DNA of 33,962 nucleotides from Bacteroidaceae bacterium (lineage in GTDB: Bacteria > Bacteroidota > Bacteroidia > Bacteroidales > Bacteroidaceae). The stretch is from positions 1 to 33,962 of the forward strand of contig JAFYQQ010000066.1 in NCBI GenBank assembly GCA_017559845.1, read 5' to 3'. The notes under the pieces were generated by a model. The model was given only the letters and a program-made list of their open reading frames with translations, searched no databases and was not told the DNA's origin. The position numbers and the translations under genes were made by a program. This document shows, piece by piece, positions 1 through 8,227 of this stretch (the stretch's first letter is position 1; every line of letters begins with the position of its first letter).

Positions 1-41
1 CAAGCACGTTGTATCAATTGAGGGAATGTAACATTTGCCAT
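1..41 (-). CDS. 5' end of a leftward gene, possibly an IS transposase (partial)
   Basis: Reading leftward from an ATG at 41, the first 13 codons give MANVTFPQLIQRA and the next codon starts TG (Cys or Trp). The window ends there. A TAnnTTTG promoter box lies 28 bp upstream (69-76), which supports a real start. The N-terminus is reminiscent of IS110-type transposases, in which such a leader precedes a conserved 'CGIDVHK' block, but that block would lie outside the window, so this is recollection and not proof. It could equally be another protein. No function can be assigned from 13 residues. Confidence 0.35.
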   Translation of the reverse strand, partial: MANVTFPQLIQRA

Positions 42-68
42 AAGCTTACCTTTTACGTATTCATACTA

Positions 69-76
69 CAAAGGTA
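69..76 (-). promoter_or_regulatory. Bacteroidetes -7 box for the leftward partial gene
   Basis: The minus strand reads TACCTTTG, matching TAnnTTTG, 28 bp upstream of the ATG at 41. No clear TTTG -33 element is visible at the usual spacing. Confidence 0.45.
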
Positions 77-84
77 ACTTAAGC

Positions 85-317
85 TTAATGTTTTTCATTC
101 ACTTTGGCGTGATTTTTTTATCTCATGGGCATTTCATAATGATGTATTACGTTTATACGACATATTTTCTAAAATAATTTTTATATACAAAGTAAGAAAG
201 ATTGTTCATAAAGAACAAAATTATTCAAAGGCAAAATTATACTTTTCTTTTTAAAGAACCAAAAGGAAGAACTTTTTTTTCGGGGAAATAGGTCTGGTTC
301 TCGCTCTATCGCAAATT
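85..317. other. AT-rich intergenic stretch, no gene seen
   Basis: Very AT-rich sequence with A and T runs and no convincing ORF on either strand. A TAATTTTGC box on the minus strand (231-239) could be a second leftward promoter, but no start codon is clearly tied to it. Confidence 0.5.
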
Positions 318-384
318 TCAGCCCTCACCGCGAGCCTTCACTAACCAGTCCTCGGACAGATCCTGAACTAAATTCAGGATGACA
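318..384 (-). repeat. Inverted copy of the dispersed 110 bp repeat family
   Basis: The reverse complement of this stretch reads GTCATCCTGAATTTAGTTCA, then GGATCTGTCCG, then GTGAAGGCTCGCGGTGAG. It closely matches the unit tandemly repeated at 33653-33962, with a few substitutions and a small indel between TGTCCG and AGTGAAGG. It keeps the hairpin TCCTGAA/TTCAGGA with a 5-nt loop. It is a single copy and lies in the opposite orientation to the right-hand array. Confidence 0.8.
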
Positions 385-435
385 TAGTGCTTTGTATTCA
401 AATGAAACACAAAATCCGCAAAAATGTATCTAAAC

Positions 436-701
436 TATTGCTGTCCGGTAAACGTGTGTAAGGGTCTATAATCACAGATTTTCTTGCTTTACAAGCCCCC
501 CCTTGAAAGGATATTCACGGCTGTCCGGTAGAAATCTCTTTGATAAATGTGAATAGACTAATCATATATGGTTGTTATTTCCATTTTAAGCTTTATCCTG
601 CACTTTTCCCCCTAAAATGGCTCATATGTATACCAAACATATCGGCTGTCCGGGGAAATGTTGTTTTTAAAAAGCCTCTTGAGTTTTACCGGACAGCAAT
701 A
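436..701. repeat. 266 bp segment with exact 17 bp terminal inverted repeats
   Basis: Positions 436-452 read TATTGCTGTCCGGTAAA, and 685-701 are its exact reverse complement. Two further direct copies of the core GCTGTCCGG lie inside, at 520-530 (GCTGTCCGGTA) and 645-653. The interior is AT-rich and has no convincing gene. The layout fits a small non-autonomous (MITE-like) element or a cluster of operator-like sites ahead of the gene at 864. No target-site duplication is evident at the edges. Confidence 0.55.
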
Positions 702-833
702 ATTAAAAATGTAAATAAAGAAAATTTCTTAAAAAATCATTTCAATATTCAGAAGTTTGCAAAATATGCTTCTTATAATGACACGTTTTTACGCAATTTC
801 TGCATATCTTTCTCTTTTTTAAGTTTTCTTTTG

Positions 834-842
834 TATTTTTGC
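834..842 (+). promoter_or_regulatory. -7 box for the AlbA-domain gene
   Basis: TATTTTTGC matches TAnnTTTGC and ends 21 bp before the ATG at 864, so the 5' leader would be very short. No good TTTG -33 element is seen at 19-21 bp. Confidence 0.6.
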
Positions 843-863
843 ATCTAATAAGCAATTAATTCC

Positions 864-2462
864 ATGAATGCAGAAGTCTTTGTTAAGTTATCCAAAGAGG
901 GAGAAGGTACAAAAGTAGAGTACAAAACTTGTACGGAGAAGGTATCGGAATCTCTGTATGAGACGGTGTGCTCGTTCTTAAACCATAGCGGTGGAAAAAT
1001 CTTAGTTGGAGTAAAAGATAACGGGAAAATAGTAGGTGTAAATCCAGATAAGGCTGAAGCATTAAAAGCTAGTATTATAACAGTTATTAAAAACCCGGAA
1101 CTTTTTTTACCTTGCCCGTATTTTACACCACAAATAATAGAGGTGGACGGAAACACCGTCTTGCTTCTTGATATACCATGCGGTCAATATGTTTATCGTT
1201 ATAATGGTAGGTATTGGGACCGGAATGGAGAGGCTGATATTGATGTTACTGATCATCCGGAACTTTTATTATCACTTTTTGAACGCAAAAACCCTCACCT
1301 GTTTGAAGAAAGAATAGTTGATGGATTGACCATTGAAGATCTTGACCATGAAACGTTTCAATACTGTCGAAACATTCTTGTAGCAAAGAAGCCAAATCAT
1401 GCATGGTTGCAACTATCTGATGAGGAAATATTGATTCATACTCGATTGGCAAAGAAAGATTTCTCTACAGGAGAATTGAAATTGAAATATGCAGCACTAA
1501 TCCTATTTGGTAAGGAAGAAGCAATTGAGGACTTTATGCCTCGCTATCGATTTGAAGCATTGTTTCACATGTGTACTTACGAACAGTATAATGATATGAA
1601 ACAATTCCCCAATAGATACGATGACAGAAGGACCATGCGTTGTAACCTCATAAAGGTATACGATCAACTGACTCAATTCACGGAACGATACCTTCCCGAC
1701 AAATTCTATTTGCCTTTAGGTTCTACGCAACGAGAAGATTTACGTTGGGATTTATTTCGTGAGATTGTAGCCAACTTATGTGTTCATGCAGATTATAGCA
1801 CTGGTTATGCTTGCTTCTACCATGTTTTCAAGGATCGTGTGGTGACAAAAAATCCAACACGTTTGTTACCAGAAATACCAGAAGGGGAACTAACCTTGCA
1901 GCAGTTGAATAACTATACGAAGAATCCTCTGTTAGTTCGCGTATTTCATGAATTGGCTTGGGTTGAAGATATGGGTTCCGGAACTAGGAATATTATGAGA
2001 TATGCACCTCTGTATTATCCAAACTACAAAGTGGAGATTAGCAACGGAACCCAATTTATCTTTTCGATTACTTATATGGGATTGTCCCAAGAAAATGGAC
2101 AAATGTCCCAAGAAACAGATGGCAATGTCCTAAGAAATCAAGGAATGCCCCAAGAAAATGCTATTGGCAACAGACAAATGTCCCAAGAAAATTTTATTGA
2201 ATTGGATGATGAGGATTTTAAGATTTCATTGACCGATAACGTGTCTTCAAAAAAGAACCTTTCGAAAAAACGCAAAAGGCAGCAAGGAGTTATGGGGCTA
2301 ATTAAAAAGAATCCAAACATAACGATGGAGGAGATGGCAGATGTGTTTGATGTAGATCCGCGAACCATTCATCGTGATATTGAGGACTTAAAGAATGTGG
2401 TAGAACATGTTGGCCCGACAAAAGGAGGATATTGGAAGTTAATTAAAGGTGAGAATAATTAA
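864..2462 (+). CDS. AlbA_2/Schlafen-type putative DNA-binding regulator with GHKL-like and HTH parts
   Basis: A 532-residue protein. Residues about 12-125 look like an AlbA_2 (Schlafen AAA_4-type) domain: EGTKVEYKTC, then SFLNHSGGKILVGVKDNGKI. Residues about 300-400 resemble the HATPase_c_4 part of RecG-like regulators (EIVANLCVHADY, then a VEDMGSGTRNI block). A linker at about 405-445 repeats MSQEN-like peptides. The C-terminus (about 470-520, MEEMADVFDVDPRTIHRDIEDL) is a DeoR/HTH_11-like winged helix. This architecture is common in Bacteroidetes accessory regions; most members are unstudied, and transcriptional regulation is inferred. The ATG at 864 follows a -7 box by 21 bp. Base composition is clearly lower in GC than the operons to its right, and repeats lie upstream, which suggests acquisition by transfer. 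Confidence 0.85.
   Translation: MNAEVFVKLSKEGEGTKVEYKTCTEKVSESLYETVCSFLNHSGGKILVGVKDNGKIVGVNPDKAEALKASIITVIKNPELFLPCPYFTPQIIEVDGNTVLLLDIPCGQYVYRYNGRYWDRNGEADIDVTDHPELLLSLFERKNPHLFEERIVDGLTIEDLDHETFQYCRNILVAKKPNHAWLQLSDEEILIHTRLAKKDFSTGELKLKYAALILFGKEEAIEDFMPRYRFEALFHMCTYEQYNDMKQFPNRYDDRRTMRCNLIKVYDQLTQFTERYLPDKFYLPLGSTQREDLRWDLFREIVANLCVHADYSTGYACFYHVFKDRVVTKNPTRLLPEIPEGELTLQQLNNYTKNPLLVRVFHELAWVEDMGSGTRNIMRYAPLYYPNYKVEISNGTQFIFSITYMGLSQENGQMSQETDGNVLRNQGMPQENAIGNRQMSQENFIELDDEDFKISLTDNVSSKKNLSKKRKRQQGVMGLIKKNPNITMEEMADVFDVDPRTIHRDIEDLKNVVEHVGPTKGGYWKLIKGENN
2083..2190 (+). repeat. Five copies of TGTCCCAAGAAA within the coding sequence
   Basis: Copies start at 2083, 2104, 2126, 2146 and 2179; the copies at 2126 and 2146 each carry one substitution. 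Four are in the frame that encodes (M/L)SQE or MPQE. The copy at 2126 is in another frame and encodes VLRN, so the repeat is conserved as DNA and not only as peptide. They occupy the linker between the ATPase-like and HTH parts. Confidence 0.8.
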
Positions 2463-2518
2463 GAATGGTAAGAAAGTATTAGTGAAGTAATTACTGGTTT
2501 GATTATAACTAATACAAT

Positions 2519-2562
2519 CAACAATCCGCAGCACCCCAATAGCGAGGTACTGCGGATTGTTG
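2519..2562. terminator. Hairpin downstream of the AlbA-domain gene, terminator-like but lacking a T-run
   Basis: CAACAATCCGCAG pairs exactly with CTGCGGATTGTTG, giving a 13 bp stem with an 18-nt loop, 57 bp after the stop codon at 2462. No clear T-run follows on either strand, so termination is uncertain. The stem's CCGCAG/CTGCGGATTGTT resembles the strong terminator at 27790-27829. Confidence 0.45.
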
Positions 2563-2673
2563 AGCCCTAAGACAATTCCGCAAAGTAAGCGACATTTTGG
2601 TGTGGCTTCGAGTGAAACTGGGATGGCCCTTACCGATGTTTTGCTGTCAGAATGGAGGGCTAAAATGAACCAA

Positions 2674-2698
2674 CCCCCCCCCCTTTTTCCCCCTTTTT
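2674..2698. repeat. Homopolymer cluster C10-T5-C5-T5
   Basis: Ten C residues (2674-2683) are followed by T5, C5 and T5, in the non-coding gap between the gene ending at 2462 and the leftward M28 pseudogene. Such tracts slip readily. No start codon or promoter is placed so that slippage would obviously switch a gene. Confidence 0.7.
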
Positions 2699-2720
2699 GC
2701 AAAGATTTGCAAAGGGATGC

Positions 2721-2769
2721 AAAAAAGAAATGGTTACAAGGTGCTAAATGTCAGCGTATTGTAACCATT
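2721..2769 (-). terminator. Rho-independent terminator of the leftward M28/MBL/GH78 operon
   Basis: On the minus strand AATGGTTAC (2769-2761) pairs with GTAACCATT (2737-2729) across a 23-nt loop, and TCTTTTTT follows immediately. It lies 45 bp beyond the stop at 2814. The rest of the gap 2563-2720 holds no gene that can be supported. Confidence 0.65.
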
Positions 2770-2813
2770 CTTTGCGTTTTTGCGTTTTTGCATTCGTGTT
2801 TTGAATGCTTTTA

Positions 2814-3826
2814 TCACGGATTATTAGCCATTTTCCAGAGGCAGAGGAACGAGGCCTTTGTGATTTCCACCATTTTGTTCCAGTTGATGCGGCTGGTCTC
2901 GTCGGTGGGCATGTGGAAGTCGGGGTGTCCGCCTGTCTGGTACCACACAAAGGGGATTCCGGCCTTGAAGAAGGGAACCTGGTCGCTGCCGTTGTTGAAG
3001 TCCTCGCCAGTCTTGAACTGAGGGTCCAGCGCAAGCGAATACTGCGCAATGTCGCTATTGAGCCAAGCGGTAAAGACGGAGTCCTTGGGGGCGTGCATGA
3101 GGGTGAAATGGTTGGGGCGGCCCTCTGCACAGTCTCGCCCAATCATGTCAAAGTTCATGTAGCCCTTCACCTTTTTCATCTGGGCAAAATTGTTGACAAA
3201 TAGGTGGAGCCGAGCAGTCCGCGCTCCTCGCCATCCCAAAGGGCAAAGATTACGGTTCTTTCGGGTTGCTGGCCTGTGGCCTGGAAGGCGGCCAGAATCT
3301 GCAGCACGGCCTGTACGCCGGAAGCGTTGTCGTCCGCTCCGTTGAATATCTGGTCGCCCACGAGCATGGGGTCAAAGCCCAAATGGTCGTAATGTGCGCC
3401 CACAATGACTATCTCTTCGGGATTCCTGCCCTCTATCTTGGCCAGGATGTTGCGCATGGGCGCTATGCGGTGGGGGACTTTCTTGATTTTTTCCACCGAT
3501 TCCGGGTTGACGGTGAAGCCGGCATTGCGGCGCTCGTAAGAGTAGGCGTCGAAGGGTTGCGCAAAGCTGTCGTCAAAGAGGGGTGTGGCATTCATCCGCT
3601 TGAGAACGGCAATGAGGTATTCGCCGGCAATGTGGCCATGCTCGGTGCCCGACTCGCGTCCTTTCAGCGCATCGGACGCCAGGAACCCGACGTGTGCCTC
3701 GGCGGTGGGGCGGTTGATGGTGAGAAGGCCTTTCTGTTCGGGCGTGGTCTTGTCTTTCTTGGCCTCGGCGGGCAAGGCTGCCATGGTTGCTACAAGTGTG
3801 AGCAACAGGAGAAAACGTTTCTTCAT
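2814..3826 (-). pseudogene. M28 family zinc aminopeptidase, interrupted by a single-base frameshift
   Basis: Two leftward reading frames together make one peptidase. The first (3826 to about 3200) starts MKKRFLLLLT with a signal peptide and carries GAHYDHLG, NGADDNASG and WDGEERGLLGS. The second (about 3200 to 2814) carries NFDMIGRD and DFHMPTDE. Together these supply all five M28 zinc ligands (His, Asp, Glu, Asp, His). Adding one T on the coding strand near 3198-3200 restores GSTYFVNNFAQMKKVKGY. It is therefore either a very young pseudogene, a slippage event or an assembly error. An intact product would be an exported peptidase of about 337 residues. It is the last gene of the run with the MBL-fold and GH78-like genes (51 bp after the former). 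Confidence 0.85.
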
Positions 3827-3877
3827 ATATCTATTAAAATAATGTACCTTTTATAAATTTACTTTTTTCCGGACGCG

Positions 3878-4795
3878 TCAATCCAGTTGCCAGAGACCCT
3901 CAATGCAGGTGGTGTGGTGCTCCTGTATGCCGAGCTTTTCCATCCATTTGCGCACTTCAACGGTCTTCAGTATGCCGGTGTCGAAGCCCTTTCCCTGGTC
4001 GTTGTTCCACACCCAAGTTGGGGTGGGCCACAGACAGGCGCGGAACTTTACGGTTTTGTAGAAGTGCTCGTCGCATCCGTTCTGGCCGTGGTGGGCCATC
4101 TGTATGTATTCGCAGTCCAGTTCGCTGCGGAACGGGCCGTCCAGCACCTTCTGTCCGCACTCCACTCCGGCATCGCCCAGGAAGAGGATGCTCTTGCGGC
4201 GGTCCCAAACGCGGTAAATCATGCTGGAGTTGTTGTAGGGATTGCCGGTGAAATCGTTTGCCACACCAAGCACCTTCACCTGCATGTCGTCATAGCGGAA
4301 GACGTCTCCAGGCTGTTGAAGGTCAAATACTTGGGTGTCCTTCAGATTTTGCAGAAGCGTGTAGAACTCGCGCGCCATCTTCTCGCTTTGCGGTTCGGCC
4401 TTCAGTACGGCTTCCGGCAACCGGCTGTGGATGATGGACTTGATGCGCATGTGCTGCGGGTTCTTAAGGATTTCTATGAGTGCGCCGAAGTGGTCATCGT
4501 GGGGATGTGAAATGAACCATGCGTCCACTTGGTTTCCCAATGCACCGATGAAGCCACGCAAAGTAAGCTCTTCCTGGGGAAATCCACCGTCCATCACGAT
4601 GACCTTTCCTTTGGCCGTACGCATAACATAGCTGTTGCCAATGGTATTGCGGTGAGAAGGTATCTGCCACAGCGTGAATCCCGACTTCTTCTTGGGATTC
4701 CAGGGCTTTGACACATCATCGGCCGCATGTAAAGGATTCAAGCTGACCGCACCGGCCAACAATGCGGATGCGCGGAGAAAGTTTCTGCGTTTCAT
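3878..4795 (-). CDS. Secreted metallo-beta-lactamase-fold hydrolase
   Basis: A 305-residue protein. The N-terminus MKRRNFLRASALLAGAVSLN has a twin-arginine-like motif followed by a hydrophobic stretch and AHA-type cleavage context, so export is likely, possibly by Tat. Residues 97-102 are HPHDDH, the zinc-binding signature of the MBL fold. MDGGF (68-72) and a later MAHHGQNG supply further conserved positions, and LFLGDAG fits the bridging Asp motif. It resembles ComEC/Rec2-type MBL proteins, but the substrate cannot be read. The start is 19 bp after the stop of the GH78-like gene, so they are probably co-transcribed. Confidence 0.85.
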   Translation of the reverse strand: MKRRNFLRASALLAGAVSLNPLHAADDVSKPWNPKKKSGFTLWQIPSHRNTIGNSYVMRTAKGKVIVMDGGFPQEELTLRGFIGALGNQVDAWFISHPHDDHFGALIEILKNPQHMRIKSIIHSRLPEAVLKAEPQSEKMAREFYTLLQNLKDTQVFDLQQPGDVFRYDDMQVKVLGVANDFTGNPYNNSSMIYRVWDRRKSILFLGDAGVECGQKVLDGPFRSELDCEYIQMAHHGQNGCDEHFYKTVKFRACLWPTPTWVWNNDQGKGFDTGILKTVEVRKWMEKLGIQEHHTTCIEGLWQLD

Positions 4796-4814
4796 TCCGA
4801 ATGCTGCGCTTATT

Positions 4815-6626
4815 TTATTTTTTTACCACCTTCACGCCCTTTGGAGCCTTGTAAGTGGTCTTGACGGTACCATCTGATTGCTTTTCATGGCGTATCTTTA
4901 TCACTCCGTGGGGAGTGGGGAATGTACCCTCAGCCCACTTCAGATTACCCAGATTGGGCTTGATACTCACTTTCTTGCATCCGGGTTCCAATACCTTGAC
5001 ACCCAGTACGTGCTCGCTGAGCCAAGCGGTGGGGCCGGATGCCCATCCGTGGCAGAAGCTGTGGCGGAAGCCGGGGTAGCAGTAAGCGCCGAAGTCGCCG
5101 TGGATGTCTTTCTTTCCCTCGGGTACAAATTCGTCAATGCGGCCTGCGTTCTGGGTCCATTCCAGATTAAAGTCTTCCCAGAAGGTTGTGGCGCCAAGGT
5201 CTATCATGCCACCCCAGTACTGGCTGATGATGTCCATGGCCTCGGTGTAATAGCCGCCCTGGGCAAGCGCCTGCAGCATGTAGTAGCCGTAGAAGGTGGA
5301 GAAGCCTTTGGGACCGCCCACGAGCAGATTGCCCTTGCAGGCCTCTTCGGTGTCCATAATGCCGGCCAGCGCCATCAGAGCAGAGGCTTGTTTGAGGTTG
5401 TTGTGGGGCATGATTTTCTTGTTCAGCCGGCCGATAATGTCCTCGCACTTCTTTGCGTAGGTCTCGTCCTCAAGGATGCGGCACAGCTTGGCGGCGTCTT
5501 TCAGCGCCCATACCAGCAGGGCACGGTAGCCGGCCTCAACGCCTTCCTTGTTGGGGCTTGAAGGCCAGTCAAGGAATTTTCCTCCGCCCAGCTTTTCGGT
5601 TCCGTCCGCATTTACCCGTCCGTCAATCTGGTCAATCAGCCCTTTGATATAGTCGGTGTGCTTTTGCAGGAAAGCCAGGTTGCCGTTGTGCATGTACCAG
5701 TCGTGGTGGATGATGAGATACCACATGCTGTATGCGCTCATTCCGTTGAACCAGTTGTTGGGCAGAGGATACTGCTTGCAGGCCAGATCCAGTGTGGCGT
5801 AGACACTCTCGTCGCCTCCGAAAACGTGTGCAATGGTGCTGGTTTCGGGGTGAAGGTCGCCCAGCCAGATGAGGCGGTCGCGCTTGATGCCGTCCCAAAC
5901 ATAGTCCTGCATGTTCAGATGGACGGTATAGGCACCGGTTGTCCAGATGGCGTTCAGGCGCTCGTCGTTGCATTTGAACGATCCCAGATAGGGAATGTTG
6001 CGGTAACGGAAGATGGCGTTGACCTCCTTGAAATTGATGGTCATATCAGGGGTGAGAAGGTCTATGCGCACAAAACGATACCCGGTGTTGCCAATCTCAA
6101 TGCCGCCGTAATAAGGAACGGTCAATTCCATGTCGCGCACGGCGTGGTCGTTGGTGGCGGTGTTGTTCTTCAGGTCCATGGTTTCGTTGCTTCCCGTGTC
6201 CACCAGCGACTTGGAGTTCAGTTCGCTGCAGGTTTCGCTGAGCGATTCGCCGAAGCGGAGACGTATGACGGGAGTTTTGGCAGGGGAGACGCTGCTGAAG
6301 TAGAGGCTCAGGCCGCCATGGAGTTCGCGTCCGAAATCGAGTATGATGGACGCTTTCTTTCCGCCCTTGCTGTCGAGGACACACATTCCGGAACCGAAGA
6401 TGTCACTCTGTCCGGTGTTGGGACGGAGCAGGAGTTCGGGATTCTTGACAGCCTCGTCTCCACTGGTCCACACAATGCGTCGTGGGGTGATGTAAGCACG
6501 GGTAATCTTGTCCTGTCGGATGTTGAGTGTGTCATTCCCGAAAGCAGGGGGGAAGTGCAACTGAGCGCTGGCGGAAGCCGTTAAAAAAGAACCGCACAAA
6601 AGCGTGAATAGGCATTTGAAATTCAT
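4815..6626 (-). CDS. Secreted GH78-like alpha-L-rhamnosidase-related protein
   Basis: A 603-residue protein with a signal peptide (MNFKCLFTLLCGSFLTASAS, cleavage near AQL). Residues 245-257, DGIKRDRLIWLGD, correspond to the acidic motif of GH78 rhamnosidases, and the later LGATTFWEDF corresponds to the region holding the proposed catalytic base (ATTxWE). A (alpha/alpha)6 barrel lies between them, and a small C-terminal beta domain (GCKKVSIKPNLGNLKWAEGTFPTPHG type) ends the protein. It is shorter than many GH78 enzymes, lacking the extra N-terminal modules. The family role is release of terminal L-rhamnose from plant or microbial glycans; the exact substrate is unknown. It is the first gene of a leftward run with an MBL-fold protein and an M28 peptidase. 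Confidence 0.8.
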   Translation of the reverse strand: MNFKCLFTLLCGSFLTASASAQLHFPPAFGNDTLNIRQDKITRAYITPRRIVWTSGDEAVKNPELLLRPNTGQSDIFGSGMCVLDSKGGKKASIILDFGRELHGGLSLYFSSVSPAKTPVIRLRFGESLSETCSELNSKSLVDTGSNETMDLKNNTATNDHAVRDMELTVPYYGGIEIGNTGYRFVRIDLLTPDMTINFKEVNAIFRYRNIPYLGSFKCNDERLNAIWTTGAYTVHLNMQDYVWDGIKRDRLIWLGDLHPETSTIAHVFGGDESVYATLDLACKQYPLPNNWFNGMSAYSMWYLIIHHDWYMHNGNLAFLQKHTDYIKGLIDQIDGRVNADGTEKLGGGKFLDWPSSPNKEGVEAGYRALLVWALKDAAKLCRILEDETYAKKCEDIIGRLNKKIMPHNNLKQASALMALAGIMDTEEACKGNLLVGGPKGFSTFYGYYMLQALAQGGYYTEAMDIISQYWGGMIDLGATTFWEDFNLEWTQNAGRIDEFVPEGKKDIHGDFGAYCYPGFRHSFCHGWASGPTAWLSEHVLGVKVLEPGCKKVSIKPNLGNLKWAEGTFPTPHGVIKIRHEKQSDGTVKTTYKAPKGVKVVKK

Positions 6627-6659
6627 ATTGTATGATATTAAAAGAGGTTATTACGGGAA

Positions 6660-6691
6660 CAAAGGTAAAGATTTTATCTTTGGCCTGCAAT
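6660..6691 (-). promoter_or_regulatory. Promoter of the GH78-like/MBL/M28 operon
   Basis: The minus strand reads ATTG (6691-6688), 20 bp, then TACCTTTG (6667-6660), close to TTTG-N19/21-TAnnTTTG. The box is 33 bp upstream of the ATG at 6626. Confidence 0.6.
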
Positions 6692-6743
6692 AATTTATTG
6701 TCAAAACTTTGCCAGATGTATAGGATACTTCAGGGAAATATCG

Positions 6744-6752
6744 TAACTTTGC
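6744..6752 (+). promoter_or_regulatory. -7 box immediately upstream of rpoN
   Basis: TAACTTTGC matches TAnnTTTGC exactly. It ends only 8 bp before the rpoN ATG (6761), so the transcript would be leaderless or nearly so. No TTTG is present at the usual -33 spacing. Confidence 0.6.
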
Positions 6753-6760
6753 CCTGAATT

Positions 6761-8227
6761 ATGAGCCAGAATAACATCCAAACTGAAAATCAACAGCAGA
6801 AGTTGGAGCAGGGGCAGTCTTTGTCGGCCCAACAGGTGTTGACGGTGCGTCTCACAGAAATGTCGGTTGAGGCTCTTCGCCAGCGTGTGGAGAATGAATG
6901 TCAGGAAAACCCTTGGCTGGAGAAGGCGGAAAATGACTTTGACGCGGATGATGACCTGGTTTTTCAGCATTCTGATGGGGAAGGTGAAAACGACTACAAG
7001 CGCGAGGATGATTACAGCACAGAGGATGACATTCCGGATTATCTGATTCGTGCGACAGAAGGGCGCAACAGACCCGAAAACATAGAATGGGGCGAAACGC
7101 AGACTTTCTATGACAAGCTGAAGGAACAGGCCGGGGAATATGATCTGGACGAACGTCTGCGTCCGATTATGGATTACCTTATAGGCTCGCTGGAGAACAG
7201 CGGACTGATTACAAAACCCCTTTTCCAGATTGTGGATGAACTGGAGATTTACCAGGGCATAACCACCACTGAGGAGGAACTGGAGTCGCTGCTGCGGGTG
7301 ATGTGGCAGTTTGATCCGCCTGGCATCGGCGCGCGCTCAATCCAGGAATGTCTGCTCATACAGATTGCCCGCAAGAAGGACACGCCCAACCGCAAGCTTA
7401 TGGAGAAGATTATAGGCCAGTACTATGATGACTTCATCAAGAACCGCTGGGACCGCATCCAGCAACGTCTGCATTTGAGCGATGTCCATTTGAGCATGGT
7501 GCAGCGCGAATTGTTACGGCTGAATCCGCGTCCAGGCACGGCATTGGGCGAAAGCAGCACGCAGGGCGAACATCATATTACTCCGGATTTCATTGTGGAT
7601 ACGGACACGGAAGGCAACGTCATCATGACCCTCAACGAGGGTGACATCCCCAATCTGGTGGTGAGCGCAGAGGCGTTGGACAAGGTGAAGACATACGAGG
7701 CGATGGGCGCAAACCTGAGCCGGACAGCACAGGAAGACCTGCAGTTTACGCGCAACTATGTGTACCGCGGGCAGATGTTCATCAATGCTATAGTGCAACG
7801 GCGCAACAGCATGGTGCGTACCATGCAGGCCATTATCAAACTTCAGCACGACTTTTTCCTGGAAGGCGATGAGTCATCGCTTATCCCGATGAGGCTTGAG
7901 GATGTGGCCGAGCTGAGCGGTGTTGACATCAGTACCGTAAGCCGAGTGTGCAACAACAAGTATGTGCAGACAGTATACGGAACGGTGCCTATGCGGTGGT
8001 TCTTCAGCAGCAGTGCGAACCGCGACGGAGACGAGGTTTCTGTGCGTAAGGTAAAGGCGGTGCTGAAGGAAATCATACAGTCGGAAGACACAAAGGAACC
8101 TTTTACGGATGACCGTCTGACCGCTATGATGCAGGAGAAGGGATATGCAATTGCCCGCCGAACGGTAGCAAAATACCGTGAACAACTGGGGTATCCCGCA
8201 GCCCGGTTAAGAAAGGAGCGCACATGA
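6761..8227 (+). CDS. rpoN: RNA polymerase sigma-54 factor
   Basis: A 488-residue protein. The Gln-rich N-terminus (QQQKLEQGQSLSAQQVLTVR) is region I, which contacts activator ATPases. An acidic stretch follows (region II, about 60-95), then the core-binding domain. The HTH region lies around ELSGVDISTVSRVCNNKYV. The C-terminal RpoN box ARRTVAKYR is near residues 464-472 and binds the -24 element. Sigma-54 directs transcription of genes that need enhancer-binding ATPases. The start is supported by homology of the first residues and a promoter box 8 bp upstream. The last 4 bp overlap the next gene (ATGA), indicating translational coupling. Confidence 0.97.
   Translation: MSQNNIQTENQQQKLEQGQSLSAQQVLTVRLTEMSVEALRQRVENECQENPWLEKAENDFDADDDLVFQHSDGEGENDYKREDDYSTEDDIPDYLIRATEGRNRPENIEWGETQTFYDKLKEQAGEYDLDERLRPIMDYLIGSLENSGLITKPLFQIVDELEIYQGITTTEEELESLLRVMWQFDPPGIGARSIQECLLIQIARKKDTPNRKLMEKIIGQYYDDFIKNRWDRIQQRLHLSDVHLSMVQRELLRLNPRPGTALGESSTQGEHHITPDFIVDTDTEGNVIMTLNEGDIPNLVVSAEALDKVKTYEAMGANLSRTAQEDLQFTRNYVYRGQMFINAIVQRRNSMVRTMQAIIKLQHDFFLEGDESSLIPMRLEDVAELSGVDISTVSRVCNNKYVQTVYGTVPMRWFFSSSANRDGDEVSVRKVKAVLKEIIQSEDTKEPFTDDRLTAMMQEKGYAIARRTVAKYREQLGYPAARLRKERT

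Noticed and set aside
540..848. Open frame of 102 codons on the plus strand
   Set aside because: It runs through the inverted-repeat segment and through the promoter box of the gene at 864, has an AT-driven composition (many Phe, Ile, Asn, Lys) and no recognisable motif.
2563..2720. Phase-variable switch at the C10 tract
   Set aside because: The tract is a good slippage site, but no gene start or promoter is placed so that a length change would alter expression.
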